Shown here in pieces: positions 1 to 5,678 of a DNA stretch of 11,519 nucleotides. Each line of letters starts with the position of its first letter. Positions within the stretch are counted from its first letter, which is position 1. The notes beneath the pieces were generated by a model. It had not been told where the DNA came from and ran no database searches. It saw only the letters and a list, made by a program, of their open reading frames with translations. This DNA comes from an uncultured Clostridia bacterium (GTDB taxonomy: Bacteria > Bacillota_A > Clostridia > Christensenellales > CAG-138), in assembly GCA_937877295.1 (NCBI GenBank), contig CALFIV010000090.1, forward strand, positions 1 through 11,519, in the 5' to 3' direction. The translations under genes and the position numbers were made by a program.

Positions 1-1188
1 GGATTCTGACCCTTCATAAGCACCAGCAATTTCCAATACTTTAAAAGCAATATAATCTTTTCTTGTTCGGTTGCTTTCAACGATCGCCTGAATCAGGTTT
101 TCCGGGACATCTTTGTAGTTTGCCAGCAACTGTTTTGTGTCTTTTGGCAAGCAATAGCCGCCATAACCAAAAGATGGATTGTTATAATAATCACCAACTC
201 TTGGATCCAGGGAAACACCTTTGATGATGGAAGCTGTATCTAAACCTTTCACCTCTGCATAAGTATCCAACTCGTTAAAATAGCTTACACGTAAGGCAAG
301 GTACGTATTCGCAAATAATTTTACTGCTTCTGCTTCCGTGCATCCCATAAATAAGTTGGAGATATTCTGCTTTATTGCTCCCTGATTAAGCAGAGCAGAG
401 AATATCCTTGCTTCTTTTTCGTTTTCTTTTTCGTGGCCTACAATGATTCTGCTTGGGTATAGATTATCATACAGTGCTTTTGATTCACGTAGGAATTCCG
501 GAGAAAAAATAATATTATTTGTATTGAACAATTCCCGGACATGCTTTGTATAGCCTACGGGAATCGTTGATTTAATAACAATGGTCGGCTTATTATCTCT
601 TTCTTTTGTACTGTCTAAAACCAGCTGAATTACCGACTCAACCGCCGAGCAATCAAAATAATTTGTTTTCGTATCATAATTTGTTGGTGCAGCAACAATA
701 ACATACTCAGCATCTCTATAGGCGGAAGCGCCGTCAGTAGTTGCCTGTAGATGTAGTTCCCGGATCCCCTCATTTGCTTCTGAGAGGTATTTCTCAATAT
801 AATCATCTTGAATAGGTGAAATATAATTATTCAGCTTTTCGACCTTTTCCGGCACGATATCCACCGCAGTGACATGATTGTGCTGCGCGAGCAACATCGC
901 CAGCGACAGCCCGACATAGCCGGTTCCCGCGACCGCGATTTTGTACGGACGATCGACGGCGACCTTTTTTACTTCCGGTTTTTCCCAAACATCATTGACG
1001 TCAAATTGCAGTACATCGGACAATGCCAACAACTGATCGATGGATGGAGTATACTCCTTGCTTTCCAAACGAGAGATGAGCGCACGATTCATTCCGATCC
1101 GATCGGAAAGCTGCTGTTGCGTCATTTTCAATGCCTTGCGCCGCGATGCTACGATCTTGGCGAGCGATTCGGCGGACAGTTTTATCAT
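1..1188 (-). CDS. ugd: XRE-type HTH / UDP-glucose 6-dehydrogenase fusion (3' end outside window)
   Basis: The gene reads without a stop from ATG at 1188 to the window edge (396 codons); I translated it directly. Residues 1-70 form an XRE/Cro-like helix-turn-helix, with [20 protein letters not shown] as the two-helix core. After a short linker (about 71-82) comes a nucleotide-sugar dehydrogenase: Rossmann motif GTGYVG at 88-93, a central [10 protein letters not shown] segment, FSPEFLRES, and [11 protein letters not shown] with catalytic Cys346. Family knowledge: UDP-glucose dehydrogenase makes UDP-glucuronate from UDP-glucose with two NAD+ for capsule or exopolysaccharide; usual length is about 390-400 residues, so roughly 70 C-terminal residues lie beyond the edge. 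An AAAGGA ribosome binding site precedes the ATG. The two parts share one frame with no start codon at the junction, so this is a true fusion. Enzyme call is firm; a regulatory role for the HTH is inferred. Confidence 0.9.
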   Translation of the reverse strand, partial: MIKLSAESLAKIVASRRKALKMTQQQLSDRIGMNRALISRLESKEYTPSIDQLLALSDVLQFDVNDVWEKPEVKKVAVDRPYKIAVAGTGYVGLSLAMLLAQHNHVTAVDIVPEKVEKLNNYISPIQDDYIEKYLSEANEGIRELHLQATTDGASAYRDAEYVIVAAPTNYDTKTNYFDCSAVESVIQLVLDSTKERDNKPTIVIKSTIPVGYTKHVRELFNTNNIIFSPEFLRESKALYDNLYPSRIIVGHEKENEKEARIFSALLNQGAIKQNISNLFMGCTEAEAVKLFANTYLALRVSYFNELDTYAEVKGLDTASIIKGVSLDPRVGDYYNNPSFGYGGYCLPKDTKQLLANYKDVPENLIQAIVESNRTRKDYIAFKVLEIAGAYEGSES

Positions 1189-1225
1189 ATTGATCCTTTC
1201 TACGGTTTGTTCAATCAACATTGAT

Positions 1226-1243
1226 AGAGTTGCGGATAACTCT
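1226..1243. promoter_or_regulatory. Operator-like perfect inverted repeat in the HTH-ugd leader
   Basis: AGAGTT at 1226-1231 and AACTCT at 1238-1243 form a perfect inverted repeat with a 6-bp spacer. It lies just downstream of the predicted transcription start of HTH-ugd. A second, shorter inverted repeat (TCAAT-CAAC-ATTGA) lies beside it at 1211-1224. Dyad size and position suit binding by an XRE-type dimer, so autoregulation by the fused HTH is a reasonable inference. No binding data exist here. Confidence 0.4.
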
Positions 1244-1255
1244 TAACTGTTTTTC

Positions 1256-1284
1256 ATTATACTGAATCATGAAACAGAAAGCAA
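1256..1284 (-). promoter_or_regulatory. Sigma-A promoter of the HTH-ugd gene
   Basis: On the minus strand, TTGCTT (1284-1279) and TATAAT (1261-1256) are separated by exactly 17 bp. Transcription would start near 1249, leaving a leader of about 60 nt before the ATG at 1188. The -10 is perfect and the -35 matches four of six consensus bases. Confidence 0.7.
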
Positions 1285-1409
1285 CCGTTATGTTACATTT
1301 TACACATTAATTTCTATCAACTACCAAAAGTATGTAATAGAATGTGCGTTAAAATAACAAACAACTACTTGGTTTTCTTGATCGACATCCTCAACAAGCG
1401 AGTTTATAT

Positions 1410-1430
1410 GGTTTATCCTTTGAATAAACC
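1410..1430. repeat. Stem-loop upstream of the recombinase relic
   Basis: GGTTTAT (1410-1416) pairs with ATAAACC (1424-1430) around a 7-nt loop. It sits directly before the AGGAGG ribosome binding site of the open frame starting at 1451. There is no T-tract, so it is not an obvious terminator. It could be a recombination-site arm or a translational control hairpin. The rest of 1262-1409 is AT-rich and I see no gene in it. Confidence 0.35.
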
Positions 1431-1450
1431 AATAATAGGAGGATAAACGA

Positions 1451-1696
1451 ATGAACAAACTTGACCCCATTGTGCTAATCTCTCTCCAAAGCGCAGGTTT
1501 TTCGGAGAAACAACTGGCAAACGTCTTTGAGACAGATAAGAAGGCGGTAAACGACTATTTGGATTGCTATAATACCGGCTTTGATTGCGCCTTGCTGTAT
1601 ATTGGCAATCGCCTTGAAAAAGCAGGAGTAAGAAGATCGATAAGATCATTACCAAGTCGATCAGCCGATTTGCAAGAAATGTGTACGAGTGCCTGA
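1451..1696 (+). pseudogene. Truncated unknown small gene joined to the recombinase relic
   Basis: An AGGAGG ribosome binding site precedes ATG 1451. The first 59 or so residues (starting MNKLDPIVLISLQSAGFSEK) read like a real protein with a helical, HTH-flavoured composition, but I do not recognise the family. From about 1627 onward the DNA encodes a serine recombinase in a different frame, so the last 20 or so residues of this frame are out-of-frame recombinase sequence. The natural reading is a deletion that joined the 5' end of one gene to the middle of the next. There is no sign of the recombinase N-terminus in any frame of 1451-1630. Confidence 0.45.
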
Positions 1697-2486
1697 AGTA
1701 CATCCGTGAACTAAAGGAACTAAAGCCGCCGGTTGGAATCACGTTTGAAAAGGAAAACATCGACAGCTTGGACGAGAAATCCGATGTATTCCTGACCATG
1801 CTGGCGTCCTTTGCACAGGAGGAATCCCGAAGCATCTCGGCTAACATTCGTTGGGCAATCCGAAACCGGATGAAGGAGGGAACGCAGAAAGTCGTCACTG
1901 GCAGCTTGTACGGATACGATACGGATGACGAAGGAAACATGGTGATCGTAGAGCCGGAAGCGGAAATTGTCCAGATGATCTTCCGAGAGTTCGTGAAGGG
2001 CAAACACCCTGCGGACATTGCGGAAAAGCTGAACGAAACAGGGGTGACAACGGTTCTCGGAAATCCTTGGAAAACGAGTTCCGTCAAAGGAATCCTACAG
2101 AACGAGAAATACTGCGGTGACGTCATCATGCAGAAGACGATCACGATCGACTACCTAACGCACAAGACGAAAAAGAATGAGGGGAGTTAGATCAGTATTA
2201 CATCAAGGATCATCATGAACCGATCATCCAGCGGGAGATATGGGAAATCGCCCAGGATATGCTTGAAATGCTTCCCGGCAGACGTCGGAAAAAGCGGAGA
2301 AAAGCGCAGCGTCTGATCCCGATTACAAAAGGACTTCTAAAAGGTTTTATCCCGATCCGACCGGAATGGAGGACGGTTTCTCATCTGCGTCTGTGGACAG
2401 CGACCTGCAAGGCAATGGGAGAACGACATCAGTTTATTATAGATGCGAAAGCATCGGAAAGTGAGGATACAACATGGGACTATTAG
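1630..2486 (+). pseudogene. Large serine recombinase relic (catalytic domain lost, one frameshift)
   Basis: From 1630 the frame reads KKIDKIITKSISRFARN, the conserved end of the resolvase catalytic domain. It continues through LASFAQEESRSISANIRWA and the recombinase domain (GSLYGYDTDDEGNM, then KGILQNEKYCGDV) to a stop at 2188-2190. One G appears to be missing in the GGGG run at 2181-2184. In the next frame the protein resumes as LDQYYIKDHHEPIIQREIW and runs to 2486 through GLLKGFIPIRPEWRTVS. The N-terminal region of about 75 residues with the nucleophilic serine is absent and replaced by unrelated sequence. Intact members integrate and excise mobile elements. Even with the frameshift corrected, this product could not cleave DNA. 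The overlap with the next start (2474) fits an original operon. Confidence 0.8.
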
Positions 2487-2925
2487 ACGGGTTTGAAGCA
2501 ATGAGCCTTGTGCCAAAAAAGGGAATTCGCTTTTGACGGTATCAAAATCGAACATTCGCTTCAACAAGGCAACGGCAGCGGAATTGGGATTTCCGCAATT
2601 CGTGAAGCTGCTGGTGAATGCGAGGACGAATCAGGTAGCAATCCAAAATTGCTCGGAGAAAGATCCGGCAGCAGTACCGTTCTGCGACGGCGAGAAAAAG
2701 CAGAACTACGCAATCTTCATAAAGATTCCTGCGCTGCTTGCGGAATTTCGGAGACTGCTGGACTTTGAGGAAGGAATCAGCTACAGCATGGGAGGAATCA
2801 CATATCCCAACGATCAGGTGATTATCTATGATCTAAAGGATGCGAAAAAGGAAGCCAGTAAATGGTCTGGCAAGAAGAAAAAACAGGGTGAAGATCCAAA
2901 GGAAGAAGCCGAAGCAGAAGAATAA
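2474..2925 (+). pseudogene. Conserved mobile-element cargo protein, split at a slippery A AAA AAG
   Basis: ATG 2474 has a good ribosome binding site (AGTGAGG, 7 nt upstream of the start) and encodes MGLLDGFEAMSLVPKK before a stop at 2534-2536. The remainder of the protein (TVSKSNIRFNKATAAELGF and on) continues in the -1 frame to 2925. At the change of frame lies A AAA AAG (2515-2521), phased exactly as a -1 frameshift heptamer. Slippage there would give one protein of about 150 residues ending in a highly charged KKKKQGEDPKEEAEAEE tail. I do not know a function; from memory, similar small proteins follow recombinase genes in Clostridia elements. Given decay next door, a one-base indel in a homopolymer is the simpler explanation, so it is called a pseudogene. 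The coding identity is firmer than the mechanism. Confidence 0.55.
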
Positions 2926-2938
2926 GGGGATAAGAAAA

Positions 2939-2965
2939 GGGCGTCACTCGGATTCGAGGGCGCCC
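2939..2965 (-). terminator. Terminator of the repressor/SHOCT operon, between convergent genes
   Basis: GGGCGTC (2939-2945) pairs with GGCGCCC (2959-2965) and CTCG pairs with CGAG around a GATT loop, with one bulged A. On the minus strand the hairpin is followed by TTTTCTTATCC, an adequate T-tract. It closes the minus-strand operon ending at 2977. The plus strand has no strong T-run after it. Confidence 0.6.
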
Positions 2966-2976
2966 ATATTTGCGGT

Positions 2977-3147
2977 TCACGGTTGCGTTTGCGTTATCTT
3001 CATTTTCACGGTTAAGTCGTGGAGGCTTTTCTCGTATTGCGCTTTTGAGATCGCGCCGCGCTCCAGAAACAAGTCAAGCGTTTTCTTCTGTTCAAGGAAA
3101 AGCCGGTGATTCTTTTCCTCATATGTGAGGTATTCTTTTTCTTCCAT
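2977..3147 (-). CDS. 56-residue SHOCT-like small protein
   Basis: The reading frame from ATG 3147 to TGA 2977 encodes 56 residues. The stop of the upstream repressor gene ends at 3150 and this ATG begins two bases later, so translation is probably coupled. The segment LFLERGAISKAQYEKSLHDL resembles a SHOCT domain (a short helical hairpin: a leucine-rich helix, a G-I-S/T turn, then a helix with E/Q-Y/F-E). SHOCT domains often act as small oligomerisation or targeting modules. It may modulate the repressor, but that is only inferred from the operon. The N-terminus is rich in Glu and Lys; there is no membrane segment or signal peptide. A strong hairpin follows it. Confidence 0.6.
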   Translation of the reverse strand: MEEKEYLTYEEKNHRLFLEQKKTLDLFLERGAISKAQYEKSLHDLTVKMKITQTQP

Positions 3148-3149
3148 GT

Positions 3150-3950
3150 CTATTGGATTTCCTTTTCCGGAACAATCTCATTTTCGATGATTGCACGCAG
3201 CACTCGACCGATAAGAAATACGCGCTGATCGCCGTCAAAGCGCATGATCGGATAATTCGGATTCAAGGAGTGCAGCCCATCTTCCTGATATTCTTTGATG
3301 TAGAGTTCATTTCCGACAATAAACGCGCCGATTTCTCCGAACCGGAGACGCGGACCGTCCGGAATACGCTCTACAAGCACATACGCGCCGTTATGATATT
3401 CCGGCTCCATACTGTCACCGTTTACCCGAAATATGCAGTCTGCACGAGCAAGCGCAAAGGAATCATACAGATAGAACGGCTCAATGTCCGCTTCCAATTC
3501 GGACGGATCGCCGATTCCGGCTGCGAGAGATTTGCCGTACAGGGGAAGATCAATGATCTTTCTTTGCGGTTTTTGACTTTGTTGCTTGAGAAGCGTATCA
3601 ATCACAGCGGAGACAAATTCCTGGCTGTTGCCGCTCAACTCTCTGTATGATTGAATTAGATTCTTTTCGTGCTGCGTCATCTGCAGCTTCGGCGCATCCA
3701 TGCCAAAGATCTCAGAAAAGGAAATTCCAAGAATATCACAGAGATCCGGAATCAAGCTGATGTCGGGACGCGCACGTCCTTTTTCCCAGTTCGTAACGGC
3801 GTTGCCGGACACGCCGACCAAAGCACCGAGCTGCTTCTGCTCCAAGCCCTTTTTCTTCCGATAATACCGAATCTTCTGGCAAATAACAGGAACATCTGAA
3901 GTCTTGATAATTGCTCCGGTTTTCATGTCAATCATTTCGTGCTTAATCAT
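3150..3950 (-). CDS. CI/LexA-like repressor: XRE HTH plus S24 autoprotease
   Basis: A 266-residue protein. Residues 23-80 form an XRE helix-turn-helix (LEQKQLGALVGVSGNAVTNW). Residues about 138-255 form an S24/LexA-type peptidase: likely self-cleavage bond Ala144-Gly145 in SLAAGIGDP, catalytic Ser180 in FRVNGDSMEPEYHNG, and catalytic Lys219 in ELYIKEY. Family knowledge: such proteins keep phages and integrative elements silent and self-cleave when RecA filaments form after DNA damage. All catalytic residues are present, so this gene looks functional although its neighbours are broken. The ATG at 3950 has a GGAAGGG site somewhat far upstream (11 nt); internal starts at Met6 or Met9 are possible. 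Its promoter overlaps an operator-like site, which predicts autorepression. Confidence 0.9.
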   Translation of the reverse strand: MIKHEMIDMKTGAIIKTSDVPVICQKIRYYRKKKGLEQKQLGALVGVSGNAVTNWEKGRARPDISLIPDLCDILGISFSEIFGMDAPKLQMTQHEKNLIQSYRELSGNSQEFVSAVIDTLLKQQSQKPQRKIIDLPLYGKSLAAGIGDPSELEADIEPFYLYDSFALARADCIFRVNGDSMEPEYHNGAYVLVERIPDGPRLRFGEIGAFIVGNELYIKEYQEDGLHSLNPNYPIMRFDGDQRVFLIGRVLRAIIENEIVPEKEIQ

Positions 3951-3997
3951 ATACGCAATTTCCCTTCCTTGAATCTTTGCTGCTGCGCTTCAAAGTC

Positions 3998-4026
3998 ATG
4001 ATAACACAGATATTATGTGATGTAAA
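3998..4026 (-). promoter_or_regulatory. Promoter of the S24 repressor with embedded operator
   Basis: On the minus strand, TTTACA (4026-4021) and TATCAT (4003-3998) are separated by 17 bp. The operator-like sequence AACACAGATATTATG (4003-4017, plus strand) fills most of the spacer, as expected for an autoregulated repressor. Confidence 0.6.
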
Positions 4027-4065
4027 TGAAATCGAAAGAAATTATAAAATATAAATTCTGTGTTT
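4003..4065. promoter_or_regulatory. Two inverted copies of an AACACAGA operator-like site
   Basis: Copy 1 is AACACAGATATTAT at 4003-4016 (plus strand). Copy 2 is AACACAGAATTTAT on the minus strand, 4064-4051. They share 12 of 14 bases and face each other across the divergent repressor/abiH intergenic region. Copy 1 overlaps the repressor promoter and copy 2 lies about 15 bp upstream of the abiH -35 box. This is the usual layout for a phage-type repressor acting on both directions. Confidence 0.5.
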
Positions 4066-4079
4066 TTCGTTTCAAACAC

Positions 4080-4108
4080 TTGCTCGACACTTGATGATGT
4101 AATATAAT
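4080..4108 (+). promoter_or_regulatory. Promoter of the abiH relic
   Basis: TTGCTC (4080-4085) and TATAAT (4103-4108) are spaced by 17 bp. A strong AGGAGGGG ribosome binding site follows at 4125-4132, just before ATG 4136. The signals are intact although the gene they serve is truncated. Confidence 0.65.
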
Positions 4109-4135
4109 GTCAGCAGTTTCTTTTAGGAGGGGTAG

Positions 4136-4267
4136 ATGAGCAAATTATACATCATTGGCAATGGATTTGATCTTGCACACGGACTTGAAACCCAGTATAT
4201 CATATCTTTATCGTTTGCACCTTGGGCGATATGCTCAAGGTGTTCTTTTCATTTTTGGCGGAACTAA
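4136..4267 (+). pseudogene. abiH: AbiH abortive-infection gene, truncated to its N-terminus
   Basis: The first 21 residues read MSKLYIIGNGFDLAHGLETQ followed by Tyr, the diagnostic N-terminus of the AbiH family (IGNGFDLAHGL, then T and Y). AbiH proteins are usually several hundred residues long and block phage growth by abortive infection. Here the frame stops after 43 residues (TAA 4265-4267), and nothing after residue 21 looks like AbiH. A second frame over 4198-4275 reads plausibly as a protein C-terminus (LGDMLKVFFSFLAELKSD), and another short frame (QKDMIEKWKRYISNAK) ends at 4578, 40 bp before a strong terminator. These could be scraps of the original 3' part or of other genes. Promoter and ribosome binding site are intact, so a short peptide may still be made. 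Confidence 0.7.
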
Positions 4268-4324
4268 AATCGGACTAAAATCAGATCTCCCCTATACTAT
4301 GCCAATGCCTAATGCGATCATGGA

Positions 4325-4443
4325 GAGGGGAGATAGGTGAACTATTTCCCCAATGTGCTAAATCTACCCAATATTTCGGGCAAATCTTTTGCTTCCCCAT
4401 AACAAATCTTTCTTGTATGAGGGGAGATTCGTGAGCAATTTTC
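4325..4443 (+). repeat. Imperfect direct repeat, two copies 94 bp apart
   Basis: Copy 1 begins GAGGGGAGATAGGTGAAC at 4325; copy 2 begins GAGGGGAGATTCGTGAGC at 4419. Similarity continues through a following ATTTCCC / ATTTTCC segment. The first ten bases are identical and about 20 of 26 match overall. Function is unknown. Confidence 0.5.
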
Positions 4444-4510
4444 CTGCACTTTTTACTTGAATTGTGAACTATGCCGATTTTTGGCAAAAGATTCAGCCCC
4501 AAAATCAAAA

Positions 4511-4565
4511 AGATATGATCTCAAATACAGAAAGATATGATAGAAAAATGGAAAAGATACATATC
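4511..4565 (+). repeat. Three short units at 22-bp period
   Basis: AGATATGAT occurs at 4511-4519 and 4533-4541, and a weaker AGATACATA at 4555-4563. The starts are exactly 22 bp apart, about two helical turns. The period is not a multiple of three, so coding periodicity does not explain it. Confidence 0.4.
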
Positions 4566-4618
4566 TAACGCCAAGTAGTTTATTGAAAGTACAAAGCAAG
4601 TATTAGCGGATCACACAA

Positions 4619-4649
4619 CTGCCGCGGAAAAACCGCGGCAGGCTTTTTT
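4619..4649 (+). terminator. Strong Rho-independent terminator
   Basis: CTGCCGCGG (4619-4627) pairs perfectly with CCGCGGCAG (4633-4641) around an AAAAA loop, followed by GCTTTTTT. It closes whatever transcription unit began at the abiH promoter. The palindromic CCGCGG stem is GC-rich in an AT-rich setting. Confidence 0.9.
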
Positions 4650-4885
4650 GCGTTTTGGAGACGGTTTTAGAAAAATCGGCACATGAGTTTTTTGCGGGAA
4701 GGAATCAGCCGAGAGTTCATTTTGAAAGGTCGAAAGTCATCAATAATAGGTCGGAACAGTAAAAACGGAAGAAAAATGCGATAAAACACAGTAAAAATTA
4801 CCGATTTGGACGCCTGGTTGCATAATAGGGCCAACTCTGGCACAAACGAGGCGATATTGTTCCTAATTGTAACAAGAATTGCTCA
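4650..4885. other. Unassigned stretch between terminator and inverted-repeat element
   Basis: AT-rich sequence with no supported gene on either strand. It contains the 10-mer CAATAATAGG (4741-4750), which also occurs at 1430-1439 and could be an element-end direct repeat. The last 80 bases, before the element at 4886, may be debris of an insertion sequence, but I cannot identify it. Confidence 0.4.
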
Positions 4886-4956
4886 TTGTCAGGTAGGGAC
4901 AAAGGAATATGGAATGAAATGTTGTTGGAAAAAGTGTTTTTGTTCCTACTTGACAA
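4886..4956. mobile_element. 71-bp inverted-repeat element (MITE or collapsed IS ends)
   Basis: The left end TTGTCAGGTAGGGACAAA (4886-4903) and the reverse complement of the right end (4939-4956), TTGTCAAGTAGGAACAAA, match at 16 of 18 positions. Only 35 bp separate them and there is no room for a transposase. It sits immediately in front of the surviving part of a sugar transferase gene. No target-site duplication is evident in the bases flanking either end. The terminal TGTC...GACA resembles ends of some IS21-like elements, but I am not sure of the family. Confidence 0.6.
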
Positions 4957-4966
4957 ACAGCAAGAT

Positions 4967-5356
4967 ATCTTCATCGGCAATATGAGTATTATCGGTCCGC
5001 GTCCTGCACTTTGGAATCAGGATTTGCTAACGGCGGAACGCGATAAATACGGAGCAAACGATATCAAACCGGGACTCACCGGATTGGCGCAAATCAAAGG
5101 CAGGGACGAGCTCGAAATCCCGGAAAAAGCAAAGCTCGACGGAGAATATGTAAAAAGAGAGAGCGAGTGCAATGTGGATATAGAAGCATATCATAAACAT
5201 AAATGGCTAAAACCGTTTTGCTGGATTTATCAGATCGGACGATATACACGGCAAGGCGTGATGACAAAAAGAGACAGCAGACAGGTTCTTAACGATTTTG
5301 AGCGAGGCAATCAACGCGCAGAATTATTGAATAAGCTCGGTCTGAAAAGAGAATGA
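4967..5356 (+). pseudogene. Sugar transferase C-terminal remnant fused to a second remnant
   Basis: The frame from about 4967 reads FIGNMSIIGPRPALWNQD and continues through KPGLTGLAQIKGRDELEIP and KAKLDGEYV, the conserved C-terminal half of bacterial sugar transferases (PF02397). These membrane enzymes attach the first sugar-1-phosphate to undecaprenyl phosphate. The N-terminal half with the membrane helix is gone, replaced by the 71-bp inverted-repeat element. After about 5155 the frame continues into unrelated sequence (HKHKWLKPFCWIYQIGRYTR, ending LNKLGLKRE). I think this resembles the C-terminus of a nucleotidyltransferase of the PF14907 type, but that second identification is weak. The product is a chimera of two broken genes. 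With ugd nearby it suggests a disrupted polysaccharide locus. Confidence 0.7.
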
Positions 5357-5678
5357 AATACGGCGGAGGAAAAACGAAGGCCTCCGTTAATCATCATCTT
5401 GAACATTCCCGATTTTCACGGTCTCTGTAAGTCTTTTCATCGATCTGAAAACTGAATTGTAACGTGCGCATCACAAATTGATTTTTCAAAACTCTCTTGG
5501 GACAATTGCATAATTTCACAATCAAAGCCGGAGATACCTGACGCACTTATCAAAGCGGTGCGAAAGTCAAGGAGCTCGGGGAATAAACGGGCGGAGGCGC
5601 AATGGCGCGCTCCGCCTTTTTGATAGAAGAAATATGAATCAAAGCGGGCGGCTGAATGCGGGAGAATAGTCGAAGCAT
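5357..5678. other. Intergenic debris between sugar transferase relic and esterase
   Basis: No complete gene is visible. An inverted repeat CGGAGG / CCTCCG at about 5363-5385 follows the relic but lacks a T-tract. On the minus strand, a frame ending at TGA 5437-5439 carries protein-like sequence (ISGFDCEIMQLSQESFEKSI, then AHVTIQFSDR), and a tiny frame starting MKRLTETVKIGNVQDDD overlaps its end. On the plus strand a frame ends in SGAKVKELGE at 5580. I cannot tell which of these is a true gene scrap. Confidence 0.35.
5590..5621 (+). terminator. Rho-independent terminator, possibly bidirectional
   Basis: GGCGGAG (5590-5596) pairs with CTCCGCC (5610-5616), with further GCGC/GCGC pairing inside, followed by TTTTT at 5617-5621 on the plus strand. 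On the minus strand the hairpin is followed by CGTTTATTCC, a weaker tract, so it may also end the aldo/keto reductase-esterase transcript that finishes at 5679. Confidence 0.8.

Larger units (their letters stand above)
4268..4618. other. Gene-free decayed stretch with short repeats
   Basis: No intact gene is visible. The stretch holds an inverted pair ATCTCCCCT (4285-4293) / AGGGGAGAT (4326-4334), a further direct copy of GAGGGGAGAT at 4419-4428, and three AGATAYNAT-like units at 4511, 4533 and 4555 with exact 22-bp spacing. A short frame ending TAG 4576-4578 may be the C-terminal scrap of a lost gene, because the terminator follows it closely. Confidence 0.45.

Noticed and set aside
4268..4618. 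CRISPR array
   Set aside because: The repeats are too short and too few, and spacing and identity do not fit repeat-spacer units.
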